Shown here piece after piece: positions 27,431 to 36,008 of a DNA stretch of 64,000 nt. Origin of the DNA: Riemerella columbipharyngis (GTDB lineage Bacteria; Bacteroidota; Bacteroidia; Flavobacteriales; Weeksellaceae); assembly GCF_900101995.1 (NCBI RefSeq), contig NZ_FNAS01000001.1, positions 1 through 64,000 of the forward strand, read 5' to 3'. The notes under the pieces are model-generated. The model was not told where the DNA came from. It did not search any database and was given only the letters and a program-made list of their open reading frames with translations. Position numbers and translations under genes: made by a program. Position 1 is the stretch's first letter. Each line of letters opens with the position of its first letter.

Positions 27431-27985
27431 ATGAAAAAAATCTTTTTGGGCTTATTAGCAGCCACAGTACTATGGTCTTGTAACTTTTTAAATAAAGGTT
27501 ATCAAGATTCGGAGTCTTTCAAAGAACTCAAAGAAGAACTAATCAAAAAATTCGGTAAAGATGCTTACTATACCAGTTTTACTATTGCTAATGATAAAAA
27601 CGCAACTATTGTGTCGGTAACAGAAACAGATAATCCGTCCTCTCTAAAAATGGCTGAATGGATGAAATTGAATGGAGTATGGAAACAAAATGCGGATGTT
27701 ACTTTGGAGGTTTCGGAAGGAAGCAAAGCCGAAGATTTTATGTTCCAACTTGATAAGACAATGAATATGGAGCTTTTGGGTAAATTGGTTGATGAAGCCA
27801 AGCAAAAAGTAATATCCGAAAAGAACATAAAGGAGGTTAATGTGAAAATGGTTTCTTTTAGTGCACCTGATGACGGAGACTTTAGCCATGCTCAATATTA
27901 TATTATAATAGAACCCAAACAAGGGGGGACTGATTTCAAATTTTCGTATAATTTAGATGGAACATTGGCTAAATTTGATTATTAA
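27431..27985 (+). CDS. Lipoprotein of unknown function
   Basis: A 184-residue lipoprotein: MKKIFLGLLAATVLWSC has a lipobox LWSC (Cys17). The mature part is a charged alpha/beta domain ending in a QGGTDFKFSYNLDG strand; no family recognised. The ATG at 27431 is chosen because the signal peptide begins there and a consensus promoter lies at 27334-27364, after the longer frame's nominal start. It stands alone between decayed sequence and a strong terminator. Confidence 0.7.
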   Translation: MKKIFLGLLAATVLWSCNFLNKGYQDSESFKELKEELIKKFGKDAYYTSFTIANDKNATIVSVTETDNPSSLKMAEWMKLNGVWKQNADVTLEVSEGSKAEDFMFQLDKTMNMELLGKLVDEAKQKVISEKNIKEVNVKMVSFSAPDDGDFSHAQYYIIIEPKQGGTDFKFSYNLDGTLAKFDY

Positions 27986-28045
27986 AAATCACTGCCGTCA
28001 ATAGAAGCGGTTCGCCATAAAGAACTGTAAAAAAATACAATAAAG

Positions 28046-28098
28046 CCCTCTCGCTTGTTTTTAAAATAACTCTAACTACAAAGCTGAGAGGGTTTTTC
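28046..28098 (+). terminator. Rho-independent terminator
   Basis: CCCTCTC (28046-28052) pairs with GAGAGGG (28086-28092), followed by a T-run. It ends the 27431 lipoprotein transcript. The sequence from 28100 to 28300 holds no gene I can recognise. Confidence 0.8.
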
Positions 28099-28304
28099 TT
28101 TTCTATCTGTTTTGCACAAGTTTTTTACCATTTTTCTGCCATCTGCGGTCCGGCTCAAATTTTTATACTGTTCTTTTTAATACCGACACTTTTCGCCAAA
28201 ATATAGGCGTCAGTCACCCGAAGCAGCAGAAGTTTTAATAGATTTTATAGTGTTTTACGATATTTTTTGTTTCTAAAAAAGCTCTAAGGTAAAGTGAAAA
28301 ATAT

Positions 28305-28340
28305 TTTGTTCGTTTTGTTCAGAACTTTTTGTTATTTTTG
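28305..28340 (+). promoter_or_regulatory. Promoter region of the RND efflux operon
   Basis: A TATTTTTG -7 box at 28333-28340 lies 21 bases before the regulator's ATG. TTTG occurs twice upstream (28305-28308 and 28314-28317), inside a short direct repeat TTTTGTTC that could be the regulator's own operator. Spacings (24 and 15 bases) are slightly off the 17-23 optimum. Confidence 0.5.
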
Positions 28341-28361
28341 CACGCAGAAATTAAATGAATA

Positions 28362-28826
28362 ATGAATTTACCTTTTGAAATAGATGAACAATTGTACAGT
28401 CGTATGGTTGGATTTTACTGTAAAGTATTTGGTCTTCCTCCTTTGGCATCAAAGATTTATGCATTATTGGTGTTTGATTTTGAGAGAAAAGGGTTGTCCT
28501 TCGATGATATGGTCTGTGGGTTAAGTGCTAGTAAAAGCTCTGTTTCTACCAGCCTGAATATACTTATATCAAATAAATTTATACGCGATATCAATAAAAT
28601 CGATGAGCGGAAAAGATATTTTGTCATTAATGAAAATTTTCTTGAAATCAGATTTCAGGAAATCCTCGATAGAATAAAAGAAGAGGAAATTTTAGCTACG
28701 GCTTTGATAGATTTTCAAAAGAAAAATAATTATAAAACCAAACATAAATGCAGTATTTACATAGAAATGTTAAGTAAAAATAAGCAGAATATAGAACAAT
28801 CACTTAAAAAATTATCTCAAGAATGA
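28362..28826 (+). CDS. GbsR/MarR-family transcriptional regulator
   Basis: A 154-residue winged-helix regulator of the GbsR/MarR type: an N-terminal helix pair (GFYCKVFGLPPLASKIYALL), then a helix-turn-helix around LSASKSSVSTSLNILISNKF (about 65-85), and a C-terminal helical dimerisation region. It overlaps the pump adaptor by four bases (ATGA), so it almost certainly controls this pump as an autoregulated operon repressor. Its base composition is AT-rich like the chromosome, unlike the pump genes behind it. Confidence 0.85.
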   Translation: MNLPFEIDEQLYSRMVGFYCKVFGLPPLASKIYALLVFDFERKGLSFDDMVCGLSASKSSVSTSLNILISNKFIRDINKIDERKRYFVINENFLEIRFQEILDRIKEEEILATALIDFQKKNNYKTKHKCSIYIEMLSKNKQNIEQSLKKLSQE

Positions 28827-29965
28827 AAAATATCATTATCATAACTGCAGCAAGCGTAGCGTTATTATCTTGCAACAACAAAGAGCAGAAACAAGATGCG
28901 CCCCCTGCCACTTTTCCGGTAGTGGAAGTGGCGGCGAGAGACCTCACGGGATATACCGCCTATCCTGCCTCTATTCGGGGGATTGTTAATAATGATGTAA
29001 GGGCAAAGATTCAGGGCTATATCACTCAGGTTTTGGTGGACGAAGGGCAGCGCGTAACGAAAGGGCAGCCGCTGTTCCGGCTGGAAACCAATGTATTGAC
29101 CGAGAATGCCGATGCTGCCAAAGCGTCCGTAGCAGCCGCCAGAGCCTCTGTGCAAACGGCGCAGGTGGAGGTTAATAAATTAAAACCCCTTGTGGAAAAA
29201 GGCATCATCAGTAAGGTGTCTTTGCAAACCGCCGAGGCAAACCTTGCTATGGCAAAAGCCCAGCTGCAACAGGCACAGGCGAATTACAAAGGAATGCAGG
29301 CGAATGTGGATTATTCCGTAGTGCGTGCCCCTATTTCGGGGGTTGTGGGAAGCCTGCCCTTGAAAGCCGGAAGCCTCGTGGGACCTTCAGACCAAACGCC
29401 GCTGACGACCATTTCCGACACGAAAAATGTTTATGCCTATTTCGGAATGAACGAAAAAGAATATTTTGACTTTTTGGAAAAAAGCCCTGGTGTCGCTTTA
29501 TCCGAGAAAATAAAAAACCTGCCTATGGTAGATTTGCAGCTTGCCAACGGGCAGATTTACCCCGAAAAAGGAAAAATAGAAACCGTAACAGGGCAGATTA
29601 ATTCCGGTACGGGAACCATTCAGTTTCGTGCGGGATTTGCCAATCCGCAGAATCTTTTGAGCAACGGCAACAGCGGAAATATCCGCATTCCACAATATTA
29701 CGACAATGTATTGGTAGTACCGGAAAGCGCTACATTCGAGCAGCAGGGAATTGTCTATGTGTACAAAGTGGCGGACGGTAAAACGCAGAGCACCGTAATT
29801 ACCGTGAAAGCCAGAATAGGCAATATGGCAATCGTGGAAAGTGGCCTGAAAGCGGGCGATATGGTGGTTGCCACAGGTACCAACTCGCTGAGAAACGATA
29901 CTAAAATCGTTCCCAAAAAAGTTCAAATCGATAGCTTAACTCAATCCATTAAACCGATTTTCTAA
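28823..29965 (+). CDS. RND efflux periplasmic adaptor (MexA/AcrA family)
   Basis: A 380-residue membrane-fusion protein. Signal peptide with lipobox LLSC (Cys17), then a lipoyl half (GYITQVLVDEGQRVTKGQPLF), a long alpha-hairpin rich in Ala and Gln (about 92-155), the second lipoyl half (VRAPISGVVGSL), and beta-barrel and membrane-proximal domains. It bridges the inner-membrane permease to the outer-membrane channel. Its stop overlaps the permease start by one base. Base composition rises sharply about 60 bases into this gene. Confidence 0.93.
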   Translation: MKNIIIITAASVALLSCNNKEQKQDAPPATFPVVEVAARDLTGYTAYPASIRGIVNNDVRAKIQGYITQVLVDEGQRVTKGQPLFRLETNVLTENADAAKASVAAARASVQTAQVEVNKLKPLVEKGIISKVSLQTAEANLAMAKAQLQQAQANYKGMQANVDYSVVRAPISGVVGSLPLKAGSLVGPSDQTPLTTISDTKNVYAYFGMNEKEYFDFLEKSPGVALSEKIKNLPMVDLQLANGQIYPEKGKIETVTGQINSGTGTIQFRAGFANPQNLLSNGNSGNIRIPQYYDNVLVVPESATFEQQGIVYVYKVADGKTQSTVITVKARIGNMAIVESGLKAGDMVVATGTNSLRNDTKIVPKKVQIDSLTQSIKPIF

Positions 29966-32900
29966 TGATTAAAAACTTCATAAACAGCCCCGTCCTCTCT
30001 ACCGTAATATCCATTGTTATCGTTATTTTGGGGCTTTTAGGGCTGAGGTTGCTGCCCGTTACGCAGTACCCCGACATTGCACCGCCTACAGTAAATGTGA
30101 CGGCAAACTATACCGGCGCCAATGCGGAAGTGGTGATGAAAAGCGTGGTTATTCCCCTCGAAGAGCAAATCAACGGTGTGGAAGGTATGGACTATATCAC
30201 TTCCTCTGCCACCAATGACGGTTCGGCGCAGATACAAGTATTTTTCAAGCAGGGCATAGACCCCGATGTGGCGGCAGTAAATGTGCAAAACCGCGTTTCC
30301 AGAGCTACGCCGCTGTTGCCCAGCGAGGTTACGCGTTCGGGCGTGGTTACCCAAAAGCAGCAGTCCAACTTCTTGATGTTTTTGACCTTTTATTCCACAG
30401 ACAAAAACATTAACGATGTTTACCTTTCCAACTATCTGAACATTAACATTGTACCCGGCATCAAAAGGATTTACGGCGTGGGCGATGCCAATATTTTCGG
30501 GGGTAAAAACTATGCGATGCGTATTTGGCTGAAGCCCGAAAAATTACAGGCTTACGGCTTAACGCCTGCCGAAGTGAACGCCGCCATCAACGAGCAGAGC
30601 TTGGAAGCCGCCACGGGTTCCGTGGGGCAAAACGACGGCAAGTCCTTTGAATACATTATCAAATACATAGGGAAATACAACGATGTGAGCCAGTACGAAA
30701 ACATAGTGCTGAAATCTCTGTCCAACGGTCAGGATTTATTGTTGAAAGATGTGGCGAAAATACAGTTGGATGCCATTTCCTACAACGGTCTGGCACAGGC
30801 GGGCGACTATCAGGCGGTGAGTATGGGGATTAACCAAACCCCGGGTTCCAACGCCCAAGATATCATCAACAACATTAAAACTTATCTGAAAAACGCGGAA
30901 AAAGATTTGCCGCAAGGCGTAAAATACAGCATCAACTTTGACTCTAACGAGTTTTTGGATGCTTCCATCAGCAAGGTAGAAAGCACGCTTTTCGAGGCGT
31001 TTATCCTCGTGTTCATCGTGGTGTATTTCTTCTTACAAGATTTTCGCTCTACGCTTATCCCTGCCATTGCCGTACCGGTGTCTATTGTGGGAACTTTCTT
31101 TTTCCTCAATCTTTTTGGGTATTCCCTCAACTTGCTCACGCTGTTCGCTTTGGTGCTGGCGATTGGGATTGTGGTGGACGATGCCATCGTGGTGGTGGAA
31201 GCCGTGCACGCCAAAATGGAAACGGGCATATCAGATGCTAAGAAGGCAACGATTAAGGCGATGGACGAAATTACAACCGCCATTATTTCCATTACTTTGG
31301 TGATGGCTGCGGTGTTTATCCCCGTAACCTTTATCACAGGGCCTACGGGCGTATTTTACCAGCAGTTTGGGATTACGCTGATTGTCGCTATTTTGATTTC
31401 GGCGGTGAATGCCCTTACGCTGAGCCCTGTTTTGTGTTCACTCTTGCTCAAAAATGCCCATTACGACGATGCCGGAGACGAGAAGAAAACTTTTATCGGA
31501 CTATTTTTCCATAATTTCAACATTGCCTTCAAAAGAATGACCGAAAGGTATGGCAAGGCGTTTGTCTTCCTCATCCGCCACAAATGGGTAACTGCCGTTA
31601 TTCTGCTGGGTTCGGTTGCTGTGTTGTATTTTGCGAACAACAATATGAAAAAAGGCTTTGTGCCGTCTGAAGACCGAGGAGTGGTGTTTGCCGATTTGCA
31701 ATTGCCGCCGGGTGCCTCTATGGAAAGGACTTTTGCCGCAATGAAGGTTTGGCAGAAAGCCGCCGAGAAACTTCCGGGAGTGGAGAGTGTTACCATTATT
31801 ACGGGCAGGGGATTTATTTCCGGCTCGGGGAGCAACAACGGAATGGCGTTCCTTAAACTAAAACCATTCGACGAAAGAACGTCCGATGAAAGCTCTGCCG
31901 GCATTATCGGGAAATTATTCGGAATAGCCGCCTCTATGCCCGAGCTTAGAGATGCCAAAGCGATTTTCTTTGAACCGTCCTCTGTGCCGGGCTACGGAAT
32001 GAGTTCGGGTTTTGATGCCGTATTCTTGGACAAAAGCGGCGGCAGCTATGCCAATCTGGACAAAGCGGTGCAGGATTTCCTCGGAAAATTGTCTTCCCGC
32101 CCCGAAATTCAATATGCGCAGACTTCTTTCAATACCCAATATCCGCAGTACCAGCTGTCCATAGATGTGCCTCTGGCAAAGCGAATGGGCGTTTCGGTAA
32201 GCAATATTCTAAGTACGCTGCAAGGCTATATCGGAGGCGTGTATGCGGCGGATTTTACCAAGTACGGAAAACAGTTCAGGGTAATGGTTCAGGCTTTGCC
32301 TTCGGACCGTTCTTCGATTGAAAGTGTCAGCAGACTTTATGTAAAAACCGCCAACGGCGATATGACGCCTGTTTCGCAATTCATTAAATTGGAAAAAGCC
32401 TATGGACCGCAGTCGGTAACGCGATACAACTTGTTCAATTCCGTAAGGATAAGCGGTGCCAATTCAGCCGCATATAGTACGGGCGATGCCATAGCGGCGG
32501 TGCAGCAGGCGGCAAATACTTCTCTGGGGGAAAATTATGCCGTAGAGTTTACGGGGCTTTCCAAAGAGGAATTGTCTTCCGGCTCGCAAACCGTGCTGAT
32601 TTTTGCCTTAAGTCTGATATTTGTGTATTTCATTCTCTGTGCCCAATACGAGAGCTATATCCTGCCGCTGTCGGTGATTTTATCGCTTCCGGTAGGGGTA
32701 ATGGGGGCTTATCTGGGTCAATGGCTTTTCGGATTGGAAAATAATATTTATTTCCAAATTGCTCTGATAATGCTTGTGGGCTTGCTCGCCAAAAATGCCA
32801 TCTTGATTGTGGAATTTGCCATCCAGCGGAGACGGCACGGCGAAACGATTGTAATGAGTGCTATCAATGCCGCCAAAGCAAGGCTTAGACCTATCTTGAT

Positions 32901-33114
32901 GACTTCTTTTGCCTTTATCTTCGGATTGCTGCCGCTGGTATTTGCTTCGGGCATCGGTGCTGTGGGCAACCGCTCTATCGCTACGGGTGCGGCTTCGGGA
33001 TTGTTCGTGGGAACTTTCTTGGGCTTGTTGGTCATTCCGATTTTGTACGTTGTTTTTCAGGTATTGCAAGAGAAAATCATTCCCTTTAAACCCCAAAACG
33101 AATCCGCTGAATAA
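29965..33114 (+). CDS. RND multidrug efflux permease (HAE1/AcrB family)
   Basis: A 1049-residue hydrophobe/amphiphile efflux permease of full length with twelve membrane helices and two large periplasmic loops. The proton relay is intact: Asp405-Asp406 in VVDDAIVVVEA (helix 4) and Lys943 in LLAKNAILIVEFA (helix 10). N-terminal PVLSTVISIVIVILGL and TQYPDIAPP are typical of AcrB/MexB. It exports drugs, detergents or dyes by proton antiport; the substrate cannot be read from sequence. GC-rich compared with neighbours. Confidence 0.96.
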   Translation: MIKNFINSPVLSTVISIVIVILGLLGLRLLPVTQYPDIAPPTVNVTANYTGANAEVVMKSVVIPLEEQINGVEGMDYITSSATNDGSAQIQVFFKQGIDPDVAAVNVQNRVSRATPLLPSEVTRSGVVTQKQQSNFLMFLTFYSTDKNINDVYLSNYLNINIVPGIKRIYGVGDANIFGGKNYAMRIWLKPEKLQAYGLTPAEVNAAINEQSLEAATGSVGQNDGKSFEYIIKYIGKYNDVSQYENIVLKSLSNGQDLLLKDVAKIQLDAISYNGLAQAGDYQAVSMGINQTPGSNAQDIINNIKTYLKNAEKDLPQGVKYSINFDSNEFLDASISKVESTLFEAFILVFIVVYFFLQDFRSTLIPAIAVPVSIVGTFFFLNLFGYSLNLLTLFALVLAIGIVVDDAIVVVEAVHAKMETGISDAKKATIKAMDEITTAIISITLVMAAVFIPVTFITGPTGVFYQQFGITLIVAILISAVNALTLSPVLCSLLLKNAHYDDAGDEKKTFIGLFFHNFNIAFKRMTERYGKAFVFLIRHKWVTAVILLGSVAVLYFANNNMKKGFVPSEDRGVVFADLQLPPGASMERTFAAMKVWQKAAEKLPGVESVTIITGRGFISGSGSNNGMAFLKLKPFDERTSDESSAGIIGKLFGIAASMPELRDAKAIFFEPSSVPGYGMSSGFDAVFLDKSGGSYANLDKAVQDFLGKLSSRPEIQYAQTSFNTQYPQYQLSIDVPLAKRMGVSVSNILSTLQGYIGGVYAADFTKYGKQFRVMVQALPSDRSSIESVSRLYVKTANGDMTPVSQFIKLEKAYGPQSVTRYNLFNSVRISGANSAAYSTGDAIAAVQQAANTSLGENYAVEFTGLSKEELSSGSQTVLIFALSLIFVYFILCAQYESYILPLSVILSLPVGVMGAYLGQWLFGLENNIYFQIALIMLVGLLAKNAILIVEFAIQRRRHGETIVMSAINAAKARLRPILMTSFAFIFGLLPLVFASGIGAVGNRSIATGAASGLFVGTFLGLLVIPILYVVFQVLQEKIIPFKPQNESAE

Positions 33115-33124
33115 TATCAAAATT

Positions 33125-34537
33125 ATGAAAAAAACGCATATAAAATTATTTTTAGGATACGCTATTCTCGTATTTTTCTTATCGTCTTGCATGATAATGC
33201 AGCAAAAATACGAAAGACCGAAAGACCTCATTCCCGAACGCCTTTACAGAACGGATATGCTGCCGAAAGACAGCGTAAGCACGGCATCTGTTTCGTGGAA
33301 AGAAATATTTACAGACCCTGTGCTTCAGGGCTATATCTCAAAAGCCCTTGAAAACAACCTCGATATCCGTATGGCGGTGCAAAATATCGCTGTGGCAGAG
33401 GCTTATCTCAAACAAGCTAAAGCGGCATATCTGCCTACGATGATGGTGTCGTCGGGCTATACTTTTAGTACCTCCTCTGTCAATACGCAGATGGGGCAGA
33501 TTTTTGGAGAACGCCGTTTTATCAACCAGCTCGACATTACGGCGAGTGTCGGCTGGGAAGCGGATATCTGGGGTAAAATCACGGCACAGAAGAAAGCCCA
33601 ATACGCGTCGTATTTGGGAACGGTAGCGGCACATCAGGCGGTAAAAAGCACTTTGGTGACCTCTATCGCTACGGCATACTACCAACTTCTTGCGTTTGAC
33701 GAGCAGAAAAAAATCATAGAGGAAACGATTGTCATCCGCCAAAAAAACCTCGAAACAACCAAAGCCTTGAAAGATGCCGGCACACTGACAGAAGTCGCCG
33801 TACAGCAAAGCCAGGCATTGGTGTATAATGCCCAAGCCTTGCTGATAAATTTGGACATACAGATGACGCAGCTGGAAAATTTCATAACCCTGCTAATGGG
33901 TGAGCCGTCGCACAAAATAGAGCGAAGCACGCTGGCACAGCAACAGCTGAACCTCAATCCCGATTTGGGATACCCTGTAAGTCTTCTGGACAACCGCCCC
34001 GATGTGAAACAGGCAGAATATGCACTGATGAACGCTTTTGAACTATCCAACGTCGCTAAAGCAGATTTCTATCCGTCTTTGAGGCTGACGGATAGCGGAG
34101 GTTTGCAGTCTGTGGATATAGACCATCTTTTCAGCGTAAAATCGCTCTTTGCTAATGTGGTGGCAGGACTGGCACAGCCTATCCTCAACAAAAGACAAAT
34201 GCGAACAAACTATGAAATAAGTTTGGCAAACAAGGAAAAGGCATATTTGCAGTTCCGAAAAACCGTTTTGACGGCAGGAAAGGAAGTTTCCGATGCTCTG
34301 AAATCATATACCGAACAAGATCAATTCATTCATTATAAAGAGCAAGAATTGGAAGCCTATGCCAAAGCGGCGGAATATTCCAAAGAGCTGATGACCTACG
34401 GAATGGCAAACTACCTCGATGTGCTGAATGCAGATGTCAGCAGCCTGAACGCCAAAATGAACATCGCCAATGCCCAATACAACAAACTCGAAGCAGGTGT
34501 ACAACTGTACAAAGCCTTAGGCGGCGGCTGGAGGTAA
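33125..34537 (+). CDS. RND efflux outer-membrane lipoprotein (OprM/NodT family)
   Basis: A 470-residue outer-membrane factor. Signal peptide with lipobox LSSC (Cys22), then two tandem OEP repeats with long helices (NNLDIRMAVQNIAVAEAYLK and SLANKEKAYLQFRKT). DNRPDVKQAEYALMNA is the conserved inter-repeat motif of this family. It forms the trimeric exit duct for the pump. The ATG at 33125 is chosen because the signal peptide starts there; the frame extends 216 bases upstream inside the permease but without signal-peptide features. It ends the GC-rich block. Confidence 0.93.
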   Translation: MKKTHIKLFLGYAILVFFLSSCMIMQQKYERPKDLIPERLYRTDMLPKDSVSTASVSWKEIFTDPVLQGYISKALENNLDIRMAVQNIAVAEAYLKQAKAAYLPTMMVSSGYTFSTSSVNTQMGQIFGERRFINQLDITASVGWEADIWGKITAQKKAQYASYLGTVAAHQAVKSTLVTSIATAYYQLLAFDEQKKIIEETIVIRQKNLETTKALKDAGTLTEVAVQQSQALVYNAQALLINLDIQMTQLENFITLLMGEPSHKIERSTLAQQQLNLNPDLGYPVSLLDNRPDVKQAEYALMNAFELSNVAKADFYPSLRLTDSGGLQSVDIDHLFSVKSLFANVVAGLAQPILNKRQMRTNYEISLANKEKAYLQFRKTVLTAGKEVSDALKSYTEQDQFIHYKEQELEAYAKAAEYSKELMTYGMANYLDVLNADVSSLNAKMNIANAQYNKLEAGVQLYKALGGGWR

Positions 34538-34566
34538 CGGTGTTGTTTTTTGAATGTGTAAAATAA

Positions 34567-34597
34567 AGCCTTGACAATGTGTGTCGGGGCTTTTTTT
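34567..34597 (+). terminator. Terminator of the RND operon
   Basis: AGCCTTGACA (34567-34576) pairs with TGTCGGGGCT (34582-34591) through two G-T pairs, followed by seven T. Confidence 0.85.
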
Positions 34598-34847
34598 ATA
34601 AAAAATACAAAACATATCTCGATACATTTAAAATCACTATATTTTTACATAAGCCGATTTCAGGGGGGATTCGGATAAAAAAGCAGATTGAGCATCTATT
34701 GCAATGCATTTAATCATGGATTATGATATAATTGATTTTTTAGAGGAATGAGCTTTTAGCCAAGCTTCTATTTAGACTTTTGGGATGTGTTTACGTTTTA
34801 TCAAAATAGTTTAATAAAGCAAAAGACATTATGCTGTGCAAAATCAG
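34598..34847. other. Gene-free stretch between RND operon and IS1595 fossil
   Basis: About 250 AT-rich bases with no gene or repeat that I can support. It may include the decayed 5' part of the transposase that follows. Confidence 0.4.
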
Positions 34848-35118
34848 GACATAAGGTGGGACAAAATTTTTGATAAAATCAGAGGATACATTGCAAAATA
34901 AAGAGAAATAAATTCACTTTTGGGAAAAGCGGAAATTGAGCTTGATGAAAGCTATTTTGGAACCAAGCGAGTGAATGGAAAAAGAGAAATAAAATGTGAT
35001 TATTATTCATGAGCATAAGTTTTATTACTATTTAAAAGAATATGAATTTAGGTACAACAATAGGGATAAAAATTTGTATCTTTGTCTATGTAAATCAATA
35101 CAAAATAATCTCCCTTAA
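34848..35118 (+). pseudogene. IS1595-family (ISXO2-like) transposase fossil
   Basis: One frame reads FDKIRGYIAK, a stop, then GKAEIELDESYFGTKRVNGK, which carries the catalytic-Asp motif DESYFG of ISXO2-like DDE transposases (near 34944). A stop follows after CDYYS, and the frame that ends at 35118 reads KEYEFRYNNRDKNLYLCL, the family's C-terminal signature. The central part of the catalytic domain is missing, so an internal deletion has occurred besides the stops. Family call is from recalled motifs. Confidence 0.75.
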
Positions 35119-35156
35119 ATATTTTAAATCATATATTTACTATAAATGAAAAGTCA

Positions 35157-35930
35157 ATGAAATTGGATGAACAAACATTTGGAGTCGTTTATTTTGAGAT
35201 GGTTCAAAAGAAAATCCCTCAAGCAGAATTGTTATTCCACTCAGGTTTGGAGATGGAAATTAGTTTGAATGACGATTTTCAAATCAAGCAATTTTTACAT
35301 AATGTTTATTCAGAGTATCAAAGTTCTCCAGAGGAACTGACTGAAATTCTGGAAAAATATTCCAATGCTCTTGAGGATTATTCGATTCAAAACAATTCGA
35401 TAAGTGTTGAAAATATCATCCCTGCTATTCGAGGTATTAACTATTTGCAAGAAAATATAAAATTAAATCCAGATTTTAAGGAAGAGGCCTTATTTGAATA
35501 AATAAATGATGTCTTATTTGTTTTTTATATGGTTAATTTACCAAATGCGATCAAATTTTTATATAAATCTGATTTCGAAGACTTAGGCATTTCGATAGAT
35601 GAGTTGAGAGAAAAATCTCTTGAGAATCTGCTTAATCTTGAAAATATCTAAAGAGATGGGGATGAAGGTCTTTATCAGTTAATATTTGATGGAAATTTTG
35701 AATCAAGTTTGATATTATTGGATATTTGGAGTAAGGAACATTTTGATGTAAAAGGAGATATTGTAGTAGGAATTCCTGCCAGAGATGTTTTATTGGTTAC
35801 GGGTTCTGAGGATACAGAGAACTTGGTAAAAATGAGAAAAATAGCAGCTGATATTTTTGAAACAGGAGCTCATATTATTACCGACAGTTTATTCGTGTTT
35901 AGGAGCGGAATATTTCAGATATTGGAATAA
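35157..35930 (+). pseudogene. DUF1444 family protein interrupted by two stop codons
   Basis: A single 258-codon frame matches the DUF1444 (YtpP-like) family end to end: IIPAIRGINYLQENI, then VFYMVNLP, GISIDELREKSLENL, DGNFESSLILLDIW, GDIVVGIPARDVLLVTGS and a final LFVFRSGIFQILE. It is interrupted in frame by TAA at 35499-35501 and TAA at 35649-35651. No frameshift is needed to rejoin it. Function of the family is unknown. It lies directly behind the IS1595 fossil, so the region looks like an insertion-damaged locus. Confidence 0.85.
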
Positions 35931-36008
35931 GGTTGTAGGGAAGTAAAAACGATATCTCCCTCTGATATCAATTTTTTTACTTAAATTTACCATCAAAATT
36001 TTAGCAGT

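Noticed and set aside
30882-31337. Long minus-strand frames within the RND permease
   Set aside because: High GC content lengthens open antisense frames; the permease on the plus strand is intact, so these are shadows.
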